Assembly (NCBI GenBank): GCA_003448685.1
Contig: DLXW01000089.1
Location: forward strand, 3,168 to 10,369
Length of the DNA stretch: 7,202 nucleotides
Origin: Cyanothece sp. UBA12306
GTDB taxonomy: Bacteria; Cyanobacteriota; Cyanobacteriia; Cyanobacteriales; Microcystaceae
Reading direction: 5' to 3'
Positions 1 to 5,699 of this stretch are shown here, in pieces. The notes below the pieces were generated by a model. That model worked only from the letters and a program-made list of their open reading frames with translations. It searched no databases and had not been told where the DNA came from. Position 1 is the first letter of the stretch. The number at the start of each line of letters is the position of its first letter. The position numbers were made by a program, and so were the translations under genes.

Positions 1-223
1 CATCTACTACTTTTTCAGACCCAGAAGTAACGGTATCTAGCCAGATATCAGTCGTTTTTGCTACCTCTTTTTCTGCTTTTTCCGTTTGAGCAAAACCAGA
101 TAGAGGAGCAATAGCAATTAACAAAGCTGTGAGAGAAACAAAAGAGATTAATTTTTTTCTGTTCCCAATTGACTTGAGAAATTTAAAGCTACTTGAAATG
201 GCCGAATCTTGTGATAAGGACAT
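1..223 (-). CDS. N-terminal part of a predicted exported or membrane protein (cut by window edge)
   Basis: The ATG is at 223-221 and the frame stays open to the window edge, giving 74 codons. A GAGG ribosome-binding site lies a few bases upstream (around 232-236 on the plus strand). The N-terminus is a Ser-rich leader, then a basic GNRKK patch around residue 22, a hydrophobic core (LISFVSLTALLIAIAPL) and an AQT sequence that fits a signal-peptidase I site near residue 48. The mature part begins with a Lys/Glu-rich linker and then DIWLDTVTSGSEKVVD. I do not recognise the family: a transporter component, an ion channel or another envelope protein are all possible, because the domain-bearing part lies outside the window. 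A Zur-like palindrome overlaps its -10 box (275-290), so it could be part of the zinc-limitation response; this is inference. Confidence 0.75.
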   Translation of the reverse strand, partial: MSLSQDSAISSSFKFLKSIGNRKKLISFVSLTALLIAIAPLSGFAQTEKAEKEVAKTTDIWLDTVTSGSEKVVD

Positions 224-274
224 ACCTTTTTACCTCAATTGAACAAAAAAACAACAAATAGAATTTGGGAAAGA

Positions 275-290
275 ATTATAATCATTATTG
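275..290 (-). promoter_or_regulatory. Candidate -10 box overlapped by a degenerate Zur-type palindrome
   Basis: On the minus strand TATAAT reads from 280 to 275, about 50 bases before the ATG at 223. The plus-strand 15-mer TTATAATCATTATTG (276-290) matches the palindrome in front of thrS (TGATAATCATTATCA) at 12 of 15 positions, with mismatches only at the outer ends. A repressor bound here would cover the -10. No good -35 is visible at 16-18 bases. Since the region is AT-rich, a chance match is possible. Confidence 0.4.
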
Positions 291-433
291 CCAGGCTAGA
301 AATAATAATCCAATATATTCCCGTTCACATCCTGACAGGACCCTTTTAGGACGGTAAAGATGTCAAACTTATCCTACATTCAGGAAACTCCCATGTACGA
401 ATATTTAATGTTAATTTAGCTATTAGATATCCT

Positions 434-2308
434 CTAAATCTTGGTCTTATTAACTAAAACCTCTGCTAAACTCTCTTTTAACTCAGTCAAAGTCATTGTC
501 CCAATATCTCCCTGTTGGCGAGTACGAATGCTCAAACTTTGAGTTTCAACTTCTTTTTTTCCAACTATGGCGACCACTGGGATTTTTTCTAGTTCGGCCT
601 TACGGATTTGTTTGCCCAAACGTTCCCCTGTGCAGTCTATTTCTACCCGATAACCAGCCTCTTTTAGCGTAGCAACGACAGTTTCCCCATATTCCCTTTG
701 TTCATCACTTACTGGTAGCAAACGTAATTGGATCGGTGCTAACCATAAAGGAAAATCTCCTGCATAGTTTTCGATTAAAATTCCGTAAAAACGCTCTAAA
801 GACCCAAAAATTGCCCGATGAATCATAATAGGACGTTGACGAGAACCATCGACCGCTACATATTCCATGTCAAAGCGTTCTGGTAAGTTAAAATCTACCT
901 GGATAGTGGAACATTGCCAAGTCCGTCCAATGGCATCTTTAATTTTGATATCGATTTTAGGACCATAGAAAGCACCACCTCCCTTATCCTCAATATATTC
1001 CCAACCTTTGCTATTTAACGCTTCTATTAAAGCCTGAGTTGCTAACTCCCAACCTTCATCTGTCCCCACTAACTTATCTGGGCGAGTGGAAAGATTAACT
1101 TCATAGTCTTTAAACCCAAAATCAGAAAGAATTTTTTCCGTTAAATTTAGTACACCGAGAATTTCTTGGGCAATTTGTGTGGGTAAACAGAAAATATGAG
1201 CATCATCTTGAGTAAAACCCCGCACTCGCATCAAACCATGTAAAACTCCAGAACGTTCATAGCGATATACTGTCCCTAATTCTGCCCAGCGTAAAGGGAA
1301 TTCTCGATAGGAATGGAGGTCATTTTTATAAGTTAAAACGTGAAAGGGACAGTTCATGGGTTTGATTTGATAAGCCTGTTGCTCAATCTCCATCGAATCA
1401 AACATATTTTCCCGATAAAAGTCAAAATGTCCCGATGTTTTCCACAATTCTAAGTTAGCAACGTGGGGAGTATAGAGGAGTTCGTAACCTCCATCTAAAT
1501 GAGCCTTACGCCAATAATCTTCGATGATGTAGCGCATCGTCGCACCCCGAGGATGCCAAAATACCAAACCACCACCAGCATTTTCTTGAATACTAAACAG
1601 TTTCAACTCTTTTCCTAGTTTGCGATGATCTCGGCGTTTAGCTTCTTCCTGTTGTTGTAAATAAGCGTCTAATTGTTCCGGGGTTTCCCAAGCTGTCCCA
1701 TAAATGCGTTGTAATTGGGCTTTGTTTTCATCTCCCCTCCAGTATGCCCCAGCAACGCTTTCTAAAGCGAAAGCATCGGGGTTTATCTCGCCTGTATAGT
1801 TAATATGAGGTCCGGCACAGAGATCCCACCAAAATACCGTAGCAGGAATTTTGACAGGCTTAATCAAAGAAGATTCCGGTAAAGCAGCTTTCAGCTTTTC
1901 TCCTACATTGGGCAATCTACCACCGTCGGGACTGCCAATATAGTAACGAGTGATGGTTTCTCCTTCAGGGATGCTATCTAATATTTCTAGTTTGTAAGGT
2001 TCCCCTAACTGTTCGATTTCGCCTTTAATTTCTTCCCTAGTGATCTCTTCACGAATAATCGGCAAATTAGCTTTAATAATAAAGCGCATTTGCTTGGTAA
2101 TTTTTTTCAAATCTTCAGGGGCAAAAGGTTGTGGGCGATCGAAATCGTAATAAAAACCCGTCTCTGTAGTGGGACCAATGGTAACTTTTGTCTCTGGAAA
2201 GAGGATTTGTACTGCCATTGCCATGACATGGGCGCAAGTGTGACGAATGCGTTCTAGTTGTTCTGGGTTGGCGATTGGTGAGGGAGACTGAGTTAATTGG
2301 CTGACCAC
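434..2308 (-). CDS. thrS: Threonyl-tRNA synthetase, second (zinc-responsive) type
   Basis: Charges tRNA-Thr with threonine in the cytosol. I chose the GTG at 2308-2306 (protein MVSQLTQSPSP..., 624 aa). The frame runs further upstream, but only through two operator palindromes and the antisense of another gene. No clear Shine-Dalgarno sequence is seen. Domains in order: there is no TGS domain; the editing (SAD) domain carries HTCAH (H23, H27) and CAGPH (C164, H168), so all four editing-site metal ligands are present; then the class II catalytic core with the zinc ligands C320 (PMNCP), H371 (DDAH) and H497 (MIHRAIFGS); then the anticodon-binding domain from about residue 525. Some cyanobacteria are known to carry two ThrRS enzymes, one housekeeping and one induced through Zur under zinc shortage, the latter with weak proofreading and able to pair with the first. 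The tandem Zur-type boxes directly upstream suggest that this is the induced type. Whether a second thrS exists in the genome cannot be seen here. Confidence 0.93.
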   Translation of the reverse strand: MVSQLTQSPSPIANPEQLERIRHTCAHVMAMAVQILFPETKVTIGPTTETGFYYDFDRPQPFAPEDLKKITKQMRFIIKANLPIIREEITREEIKGEIEQLGEPYKLEILDSIPEGETITRYYIGSPDGGRLPNVGEKLKAALPESSLIKPVKIPATVFWWDLCAGPHINYTGEINPDAFALESVAGAYWRGDENKAQLQRIYGTAWETPEQLDAYLQQQEEAKRRDHRKLGKELKLFSIQENAGGGLVFWHPRGATMRYIIEDYWRKAHLDGGYELLYTPHVANLELWKTSGHFDFYRENMFDSMEIEQQAYQIKPMNCPFHVLTYKNDLHSYREFPLRWAELGTVYRYERSGVLHGLMRVRGFTQDDAHIFCLPTQIAQEILGVLNLTEKILSDFGFKDYEVNLSTRPDKLVGTDEGWELATQALIEALNSKGWEYIEDKGGGAFYGPKIDIKIKDAIGRTWQCSTIQVDFNLPERFDMEYVAVDGSRQRPIMIHRAIFGSLERFYGILIENYAGDFPLWLAPIQLRLLPVSDEQREYGETVVATLKEAGYRVEIDCTGERLGKQIRKAELEKIPVVAIVGKKEVETQSLSIRTRQQGDIGTMTLTELKESLAEVLVNKTKI

Positions 2309-2323
2309 TGGTAAATTATTGTA

Positions 2324-2340
2324 ATGATAATCATTATCAT
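2324..2340. promoter_or_regulatory. Zur-type operator, thrS-proximal
   Basis: ATGATAATCATTATCAT is a perfect 17-base palindrome around a central C. It contains TGATAATCATTATCA, which fits the Zur/FUR-family box pattern known from cyanobacteria. It ends 16 bases upstream of the chosen GTG of thrS. A Fur box is the main alternative, but the neighbouring genes (second ThrRS, COG0523 GTPase, folE) point to zinc. Confidence 0.8.
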
Positions 2341-2352
2341 AATAGCGTAAAT

Positions 2353-2367
2353 TGATAATCATTATCG
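2353..2367. promoter_or_regulatory. Zur-type operator, thrS-distal
   Basis: TGATAATCATTATCG matches the proximal box at 14 of 15 positions. The two box centres (2332 and 2360) are 28 bases apart, a little under three helical turns, so two repressor dimers could sit on nearly the same face. The box lies 11 bases before the left border of the COG0523 remnant, so it may once have served both divergent genes. Confidence 0.75.
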
Positions 2368-2377
2368 AAATATCCGA

Positions 2378-2612
2378 GAATTTGGGGATATTAATATTGA
2401 TGAGCAACTACTAATCTCAATGGATTCAGATATGATAGAATTAGATAATGGTTGTATTTGTTGCACCATTAATGATGGTTTAGTTAATGCTGTTTATCGA
2501 GTTTTAGAAAGAGAAGAAAAAGTAGATTATTTAGTTATTGAAACTACAGGATTAGCAAATCCCTTGCCGATCATCTTAACTTTTTACCTTGGTAGTTCTA
2601 ATAGATGCAATT
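2378..2612 (+). pseudogene. Remnant of a COG0523 (CobW/ZagA-type) GTPase gene
   Basis: Reading from GAA at 2378, the translation starts EFGDINIDEQLLIS and keeps NGCICCTINDGL (the CxCC metal motif) and ETTG, ending ...PLPIILTF at 2584. It lines up without gaps with residues 44-112 of the intact paralogue at 3348-4307; by eye 54 of 69 residues agree. After ILTF, 19 bases stand where the intact gene has 54 before the DA of its LIDA motif. This 35-base loss shifts the frame, and homology resumes one frame over as LVVLIDA around 2589-2609. The P-loop, the NKxD motif and the C-terminal domain are absent. An ATG at 2420 could still give a 64-residue peptide with the CxCC motif, ending at 2614, but GTPase function is lost. 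The left break falls 11 bases from a Zur box, which suggests that a deletion removed the 5' part. Confidence 0.85.
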
Positions 2613-2635
2613 AAATTATTAAATTTATTTCAAAT

Positions 2636-3217
2636 TCAAAAAATCTCCCTTAAATCTAAAACAAACCCAGGTAAAATATCTTCTCCCGATAGAGTTTGAG
2701 GATTATTTAAAATTTCTACTTGCTGCCCTAATCTATATATTTCCACCATTTTAGCTGATGGTTCGATTAACCAACCGAGTCTAACGCCATTCTCTAAATA
2801 TTCCTGCATTTTTGCCTGTAAGTCTTCGTATCGTTGATTCTTAAGATCACTAGGACTTACTAATTCAATGACAAAATCAGGAACAATAGGAGGAAAGCCA
2901 TCTTGTTGCGCTTTAGTTAATTGATTCCATTGTTCTAGTTTAATCCAGCTAACATCAGGACTTCTTCTTGCACCATTAGGCAAAACAAACACAGTAGAAG
3001 AATCAAAGGCTTCTCCCATACCATTTCTATCTGTCCAAATTCCAATTTGCTGGGTCAAACGACGATTCTTTCTACCGGCTGTTCCTCCAGTGGGACTCAT
3101 AATAATTAATTCTCCATCTTTGGTTAACTCCATTCGCACTAGCTGTTCAACTTGTGCTAGTTGGTCGAATTGTTTTGAAGTTACCCGAAATCCCTTGGGA
3201 ATGGTAATCGTTTCCAT
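2636..3217 (-). CDS. Uma2-family (DUF820) putative endonuclease
   Basis: 193 aa starting METITIPKGFRVT from the ATG at 3217, close to the usual 180-200 aa of this family, which is very abundant in cyanobacteria. The restriction-endonuclease-like fold is suggested by SPDVSW (D88), DFVIELVSPSD (E118 and the following S-P-S-D) and the helix QAKMQEYLENG (K136), followed by GWLIEP. These fit a PD-(D/E)xK-type active site and appear intact. The biological role of the family is unclear, although association with mobile DNA has been suggested. The gene lies between the broken and intact COG0523 genes and points away from the intact one. Its start is 130 bases from that of the intact gene, so the two promoters share this gap. 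Nothing in the sequence ties it to zinc. Confidence 0.88.
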   Translation of the reverse strand: METITIPKGFRVTSKQFDQLAQVEQLVRMELTKDGELIIMSPTGGTAGRKNRRLTQQIGIWTDRNGMGEAFDSSTVFVLPNGARRSPDVSWIKLEQWNQLTKAQQDGFPPIVPDFVIELVSPSDLKNQRYEDLQAKMQEYLENGVRLGWLIEPSAKMVEIYRLGQQVEILNNPQTLSGEDILPGFVLDLREIF

Positions 3218-3286
3218 ATTTTTGCAAATTGACCTTTTTAATTACTATTTTAGAGCTTTTGATCGCCTCAATCTTTTTATTTTATT

Positions 3287-3314
3287 TTGAGAATGATTAT
3301 CGTTATAGTATAAT
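3287..3314 (+). promoter_or_regulatory. Sigma-70 promoter of the COG0523-folE unit
   Basis: TTGAGA (3287-3292) and a perfect TATAAT (3309-3314) are separated by 16 bases. Transcription would start near 3321, leaving a leader of about 27 bases with no clear Shine-Dalgarno sequence before the ATG at 3348. The Zur-type box lies inside this promoter. Confidence 0.7.
3288..3302. promoter_or_regulatory. Zur-type operator of the COG0523-folE unit
   Basis: TGAGAATGATTATCG agrees with the palindrome TGATAATGATTATCA (the reverse complement of the thrS-proximal box) at 13 of 15 positions. It overlaps the -35 and fills most of the spacer, the classic position for a repressor that excludes RNA polymerase. 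Together with the boxes in front of thrS, it makes shared zinc-dependent control likely. Confidence 0.72.
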
Positions 3315-3347
3315 TAACTTTTGTAAACCCAATTGCTTCTCTTCGCC

Positions 3348-4307
3348 ATGTCAGAGATTAACCAGCAAGGATTACCAGTTACAATTATTACCGGCTTTCT
3401 CGGTAGTGGGAAAACCACCTTACTCAATCAAATTCTGCATAATAACCTTGATCACAAAGTTGCAGTATTAGTTAACGAGTTTGGTGATATTAATATTGAT
3501 GCTCAACTTTTAGTTTCCTATGACGATGACATGGTAGAGTTGAGCAATGGTTGTATTTGCTGCACCATCAATGACGGTTTGGTAGAAGCGGTAAAACGAA
3601 TCTTAGCCAGGAAAGAAAAAGTAGATCGTTTGATTATCGAAACGACGGGGGTAGCTGACCCTTTACCGATTATTTTGACGTTTGTTGGTTCAGATTTTCG
3701 GTATTTTACACACTTAGACGCGGTTATTACCTTAATTGACGCAGAAAGCTTTACTCCAGAACACTTTGATAGCGAGGTGGCCTTTAAACAAATTGCCTAT
3801 GGAGATATTCTCCTATTGAATAAAACCGATTTGGCCAATAAGCAACAATTAACCGCATTAGAAACCTACATTACCTCTATCAAAAAGAATCCCCGAATCA
3901 TCCATACCCAATACGCCCAAGTTCCGTTACCGTTAATCTTGGATGTGGGTTTAACTAGCACAGATAGCTTTAAAGAACAAGAATACCGCCACAATTCCCA
4001 TCACCTGAAAACAGATGGTTTTATGTCCCTGTCTTTTCAAAGCGATAAACCCTTTGATGTCTATAAATTTCACAAGTTTTTAAACGAAGGACTTCCCCTA
4101 GAAGTATTTCGTGCCAAAGGAATTGTTTGGTTTGCAGGGAGCGAATTACGTCACATTTTCCAACTATGCGGACAGCGCAACGAAATTAAGTCCGAACCCT
4201 GGTCTAATTCCCCTGCTAACCAGCTAGTCTTTATCGGTCCTCATTTAGATGCCGATAAACTCCGCCAACAGCTAAACAACTGCTTAGCTACTTCTCTTAC
4301 TGTTTAA
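3348..4307 (+). CDS. COG0523 G3E-family GTPase, putative zinc metallochaperone (CobW/ZagA-like)
   Basis: 319 aa from ATG at 3348 (MSEINQQGLPVT). The G3E GTPase domain shows the Walker A loop GFLGSGKTT (residues 16-24), the metal motif CICC (C69, C71, C72), ETTG (98-101) and the guanine-specificity motif NKTD (158-161). A histidine-bearing linker YRHNSHH (about 214-219) leads into the C-terminal CobW_C domain with KGIVWFAG near 257-264. COG0523 proteins bind zinc through CxCC and couple GTP hydrolysis to metal delivery. In Bacillus subtilis the Zur-regulated member ZagA supports FolE under zinc limitation. Here folE follows 14 bases downstream and the promoter holds a Zur-type box, so a zinc-delivery role for FolE is the best inference. 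CobW for cobalamin synthesis and nitrile hydratase activators belong to the same family, but no such genes are near. A truncated paralogue lies at 2378-2612. Confidence 0.92.
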   Translation: MSEINQQGLPVTIITGFLGSGKTTLLNQILHNNLDHKVAVLVNEFGDINIDAQLLVSYDDDMVELSNGCICCTINDGLVEAVKRILARKEKVDRLIIETTGVADPLPIILTFVGSDFRYFTHLDAVITLIDAESFTPEHFDSEVAFKQIAYGDILLLNKTDLANKQQLTALETYITSIKKNPRIIHTQYAQVPLPLILDVGLTSTDSFKEQEYRHNSHHLKTDGFMSLSFQSDKPFDVYKFHKFLNEGLPLEVFRAKGIVWFAGSELRHIFQLCGQRNEIKSEPWSNSPANQLVFIGPHLDADKLRQQLNNCLATSLTV

Positions 4308-4321
4308 TTTAACTCAAACTT

Positions 4322-4978
4322 ATGACCTTAGCTCACTCTGAACCCAATCAAGTTGACAAAATCGGTAATAAATTACCATCATTAACGACGACACAACAGC
4401 CTCCCGTTTCTGAGGAGGAGATGCGCCAAGCGGTAAGGACTTTACTGTTAGGATTAGGAGAAGATCCCGATCGCGAAGGTTTAAAAGATACACCAAAACG
4501 AGTGGTTAAAGCCCTTAAATTTTTGACTTCTGGCTATCATCAATCTTTAGATGAACTGCTGAATGGGGCAGTCTTTCATGAAAATACTGATGAAATGGTC
4601 TTAGTTCGTGATATTGACCTATTTAGTTCCTGTGAACATCATATATTACCCATTCTCGGCCGCGCTCATGTGGCTTATATTCCCGATGGGAAAGTAATTG
4701 GACTCTCAAAAATTGCTCGTATTTGTGAAATGTACGGACGACGTTTGCAAGTACAGGAAAGATTAACCGCACAGATTGCAGATGCACTTCAAGGATTATT
4801 AAAACCGAAAGGGGTGGCCGTGGTTGTAGAGGCAACTCATATGTGTATGGTAATGCGAGGCGTGCAAAAACCTGGTTCTTGGACTTCCACCAGTGCGCTT
4901 AGAGGGGAATTTGCCAATGATGCTAAAACTCGTCAGGAGTTTATGAGTTTGGTTCAACACAATCCTAGGTTGCATTAA
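4322..4978 (+). CDS. folE: GTP cyclohydrolase I, zinc-dependent type (GCYH-IA)
   Basis: 218 aa, close to E. coli FolE with a slightly longer disordered N-terminus. It converts GTP to 7,8-dihydroneopterin triphosphate, the first step of tetrahydrofolate and pterin synthesis, as a cytosolic homodecamer. The zinc ligands are all present: C104 and H107 in SSCEHH, and C175 in THMCMVMRG. Other family signatures are [13 protein letters not shown] (48-60), IGLSKIARI and the RLQVQERLT segment. It follows the COG0523 GTPase gene with a 14-base gap and no promoter or terminator between them, so the two are almost certainly co-transcribed from the Zur-type promoter at 3287-3314. The enzyme is the metal-requiring form and not the zinc-independent FolE2, so inducing it during zinc shortage makes sense only with a zinc supplier, plausibly its neighbour. 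A further folE copy elsewhere in the genome cannot be excluded. Confidence 0.96.
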   Translation: MTLAHSEPNQVDKIGNKLPSLTTTQQPPVSEEEMRQAVRTLLLGLGEDPDREGLKDTPKRVVKALKFLTSGYHQSLDELLNGAVFHENTDEMVLVRDIDLFSSCEHHILPILGRAHVAYIPDGKVIGLSKIARICEMYGRRLQVQERLTAQIADALQGLLKPKGVAVVVEATHMCMVMRGVQKPGSWTSTSALRGEFANDAKTRQEFMSLVQHNPRLH

Positions 4979-4998
4979 TCGATTCGCGTGTCATTGTT

Positions 4999-5030
4999 AG
5001 AGATGAGCTTAATGCTCATCTCTTTTTTTT
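4999..5030 (+). terminator. Intrinsic terminator after folE
   Basis: A perfect 10-bp stem AGAGATGAGC / GCTCATCTCT encloses the 5-base loop TTAAT and runs directly into eight T residues (5023-5030). It begins 20 bases after the folE stop and closes the COG0523-folE unit. Confidence 0.93.
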
Positions 5031-5097
5031 AGAACGAAGGCTCATAAAGAGTTTAAATCTTTGAGAATTACTTTATCGAACCCCCAAAAAGTTTGAG

Positions 5098-5127
5098 TAG
5101 ACAATCAGGGAAGCTATTTACTATAAT
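5098..5127 (+). promoter_or_regulatory. Promoter of the small secreted-protein gene
   Basis: TAGACA (5098-5103) and TATAAT (5122-5127) are 18 bases apart, which gives a start near 5134 and a leader of about 39 bases. The leader contains a small dyad ACTTA / TAAGT. No good 15-base Zur palindrome is present, so control by Zur is not supported. Confidence 0.5.
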
Positions 5128-5172
5128 TTACTTAGCTACAATTAGTAAGTTAATTAACCGCGCGGTGTTCTA

Positions 5173-5436
5173 ATGACTAAATATATTTTAACAGGGTTTG
5201 TGTCTTCAGCCAGTTTCCTGACCCTTCTAATCATATCCCAAACCGCTCAGGCAACTCCCTTATCTACTCCTTCTGACACTTCAGATATTTTATCTCAAAC
5301 AAAATCCACAGTTAACTTAAATTTATCTAGTTCTTATTTAAACATGGCAGCAAATTCAAAGAACCCTATTTTAGCTCATTTATCTGGTTGTAATTGTCCC
5401 ACTTGTACTCAACCATTTAATCCGATTTCTCTTTAA
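5173..5436 (+). CDS. Small predicted secreted protein with a C-terminal His-CxCPxC motif
   Basis: 87 aa, not recognised as a named family. Residues 1-27 form a typical Sec signal peptide: a lysine near the start, a hydrophobic core (SFLTLLIIS) and an AQA cleavage site before TPLSTPS. The mature part of about 60 residues is Ser/Thr/Asn-rich and looks disordered. It ends in ILAHLSGCNCPTCTQPF with C73, C75, C78 and a nearby H69. This cluster could bind zinc or copper, or form disulphides outside the cytoplasm; both are inference. It has its own promoter and stands alone between the folE terminator and a decayed stretch. A metal-related role is tempting given the neighbouring zinc genes, but only proximity and the Cys/His cluster support it. 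No strong Shine-Dalgarno sequence is seen before the ATG. Confidence 0.7.
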   Translation: MTKYILTGFVSSASFLTLLIISQTAQATPLSTPSDTSDILSQTKSTVNLNLSSSYLNMAANSKNPILAHLSGCNCPTCTQPFNPISL

Positions 5437-5603
5437 ATCATTAAATGTAAAACTAGGAAACTGCCAGAGACTTGACCGAGACGACAGTTTAGCAGGCGTG
5501 ATACAAAATTGGCTTCTCGCTCGATTCCCTGTTGTAAGCCTTGGTCAATCCCTTCTTGTCTACCTTGCTCAATTCCAAGTCTTTCTACACTTTTAAAAGC
5601 CAT
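5433..5603 (-). pseudogene. C-terminal remnant of an Rpn/PD-(D/E)xK-type nuclease with DUF4351-like tail
   Basis: Read leftward from an ATG at 5603, 56 codons give MAFKSVERLGIEQGRQEGID followed by QGLQQGIEREANFVSRLLN and CRLGQV. The repeated QG-x-Q/E-G pattern followed by RLL-x-x-RLGQV is the junction between the Gln/Gly/Glu-rich linker and the C-terminal domain in the very common cyanobacterial Rpn/DUF4351 transposase-like nucleases. The nuclease domain is absent upstream, and the C-terminal domain stops soon after RLGQV, ending with an unrelated tail at 5433 that overlaps the stop of the preceding gene. GGAGGAG stands about 11 bases before the ATG, so translation is not impossible. I read it as a gene fragment. 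Confidence 0.6.
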
Positions 5604-5699
5604 TGAAGGATTTGCTCCTCCAATAACATTAGAAAAAAGACTTAAAAAACTAGAAAATACTGTTAAACATTTAATAGAGATTTTATTAGAAAATAAAAA

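Noticed and set aside
3333..3347. TTG start adding five residues to the COG0523 GTPase
   Set aside because: The ATG at 3348 gives the standard distance to the P-loop, and MLLFA has no family support.
3229..3471. 80-codon plus-strand frame across the COG0523 promoter
   Set aside because: It runs over the promoter, the Zur box and the start of the GTPase gene in another frame and shows no domain.
4623..4835. 70-codon minus-strand frame inside folE
   Set aside because: It is the complement of conserved folE coding sequence with no recognisable features of its own.
5062..5078. TGAGAAT and TTTATCG half-sites resembling a Zur box upstream of the small secreted-protein gene
   Set aside because: The half-sites are separated by 3 bases instead of 1 and lie well upstream of the proposed -35, so the site does not fit the three good boxes in the window.
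5458..5490. AAACTG / CAGTTT inverted repeat as a terminator for the secreted-protein gene
   Set aside because: The stem is only 6 bp with a 21-base loop and no T-run, and it lies in the nuclease-gene remnant.
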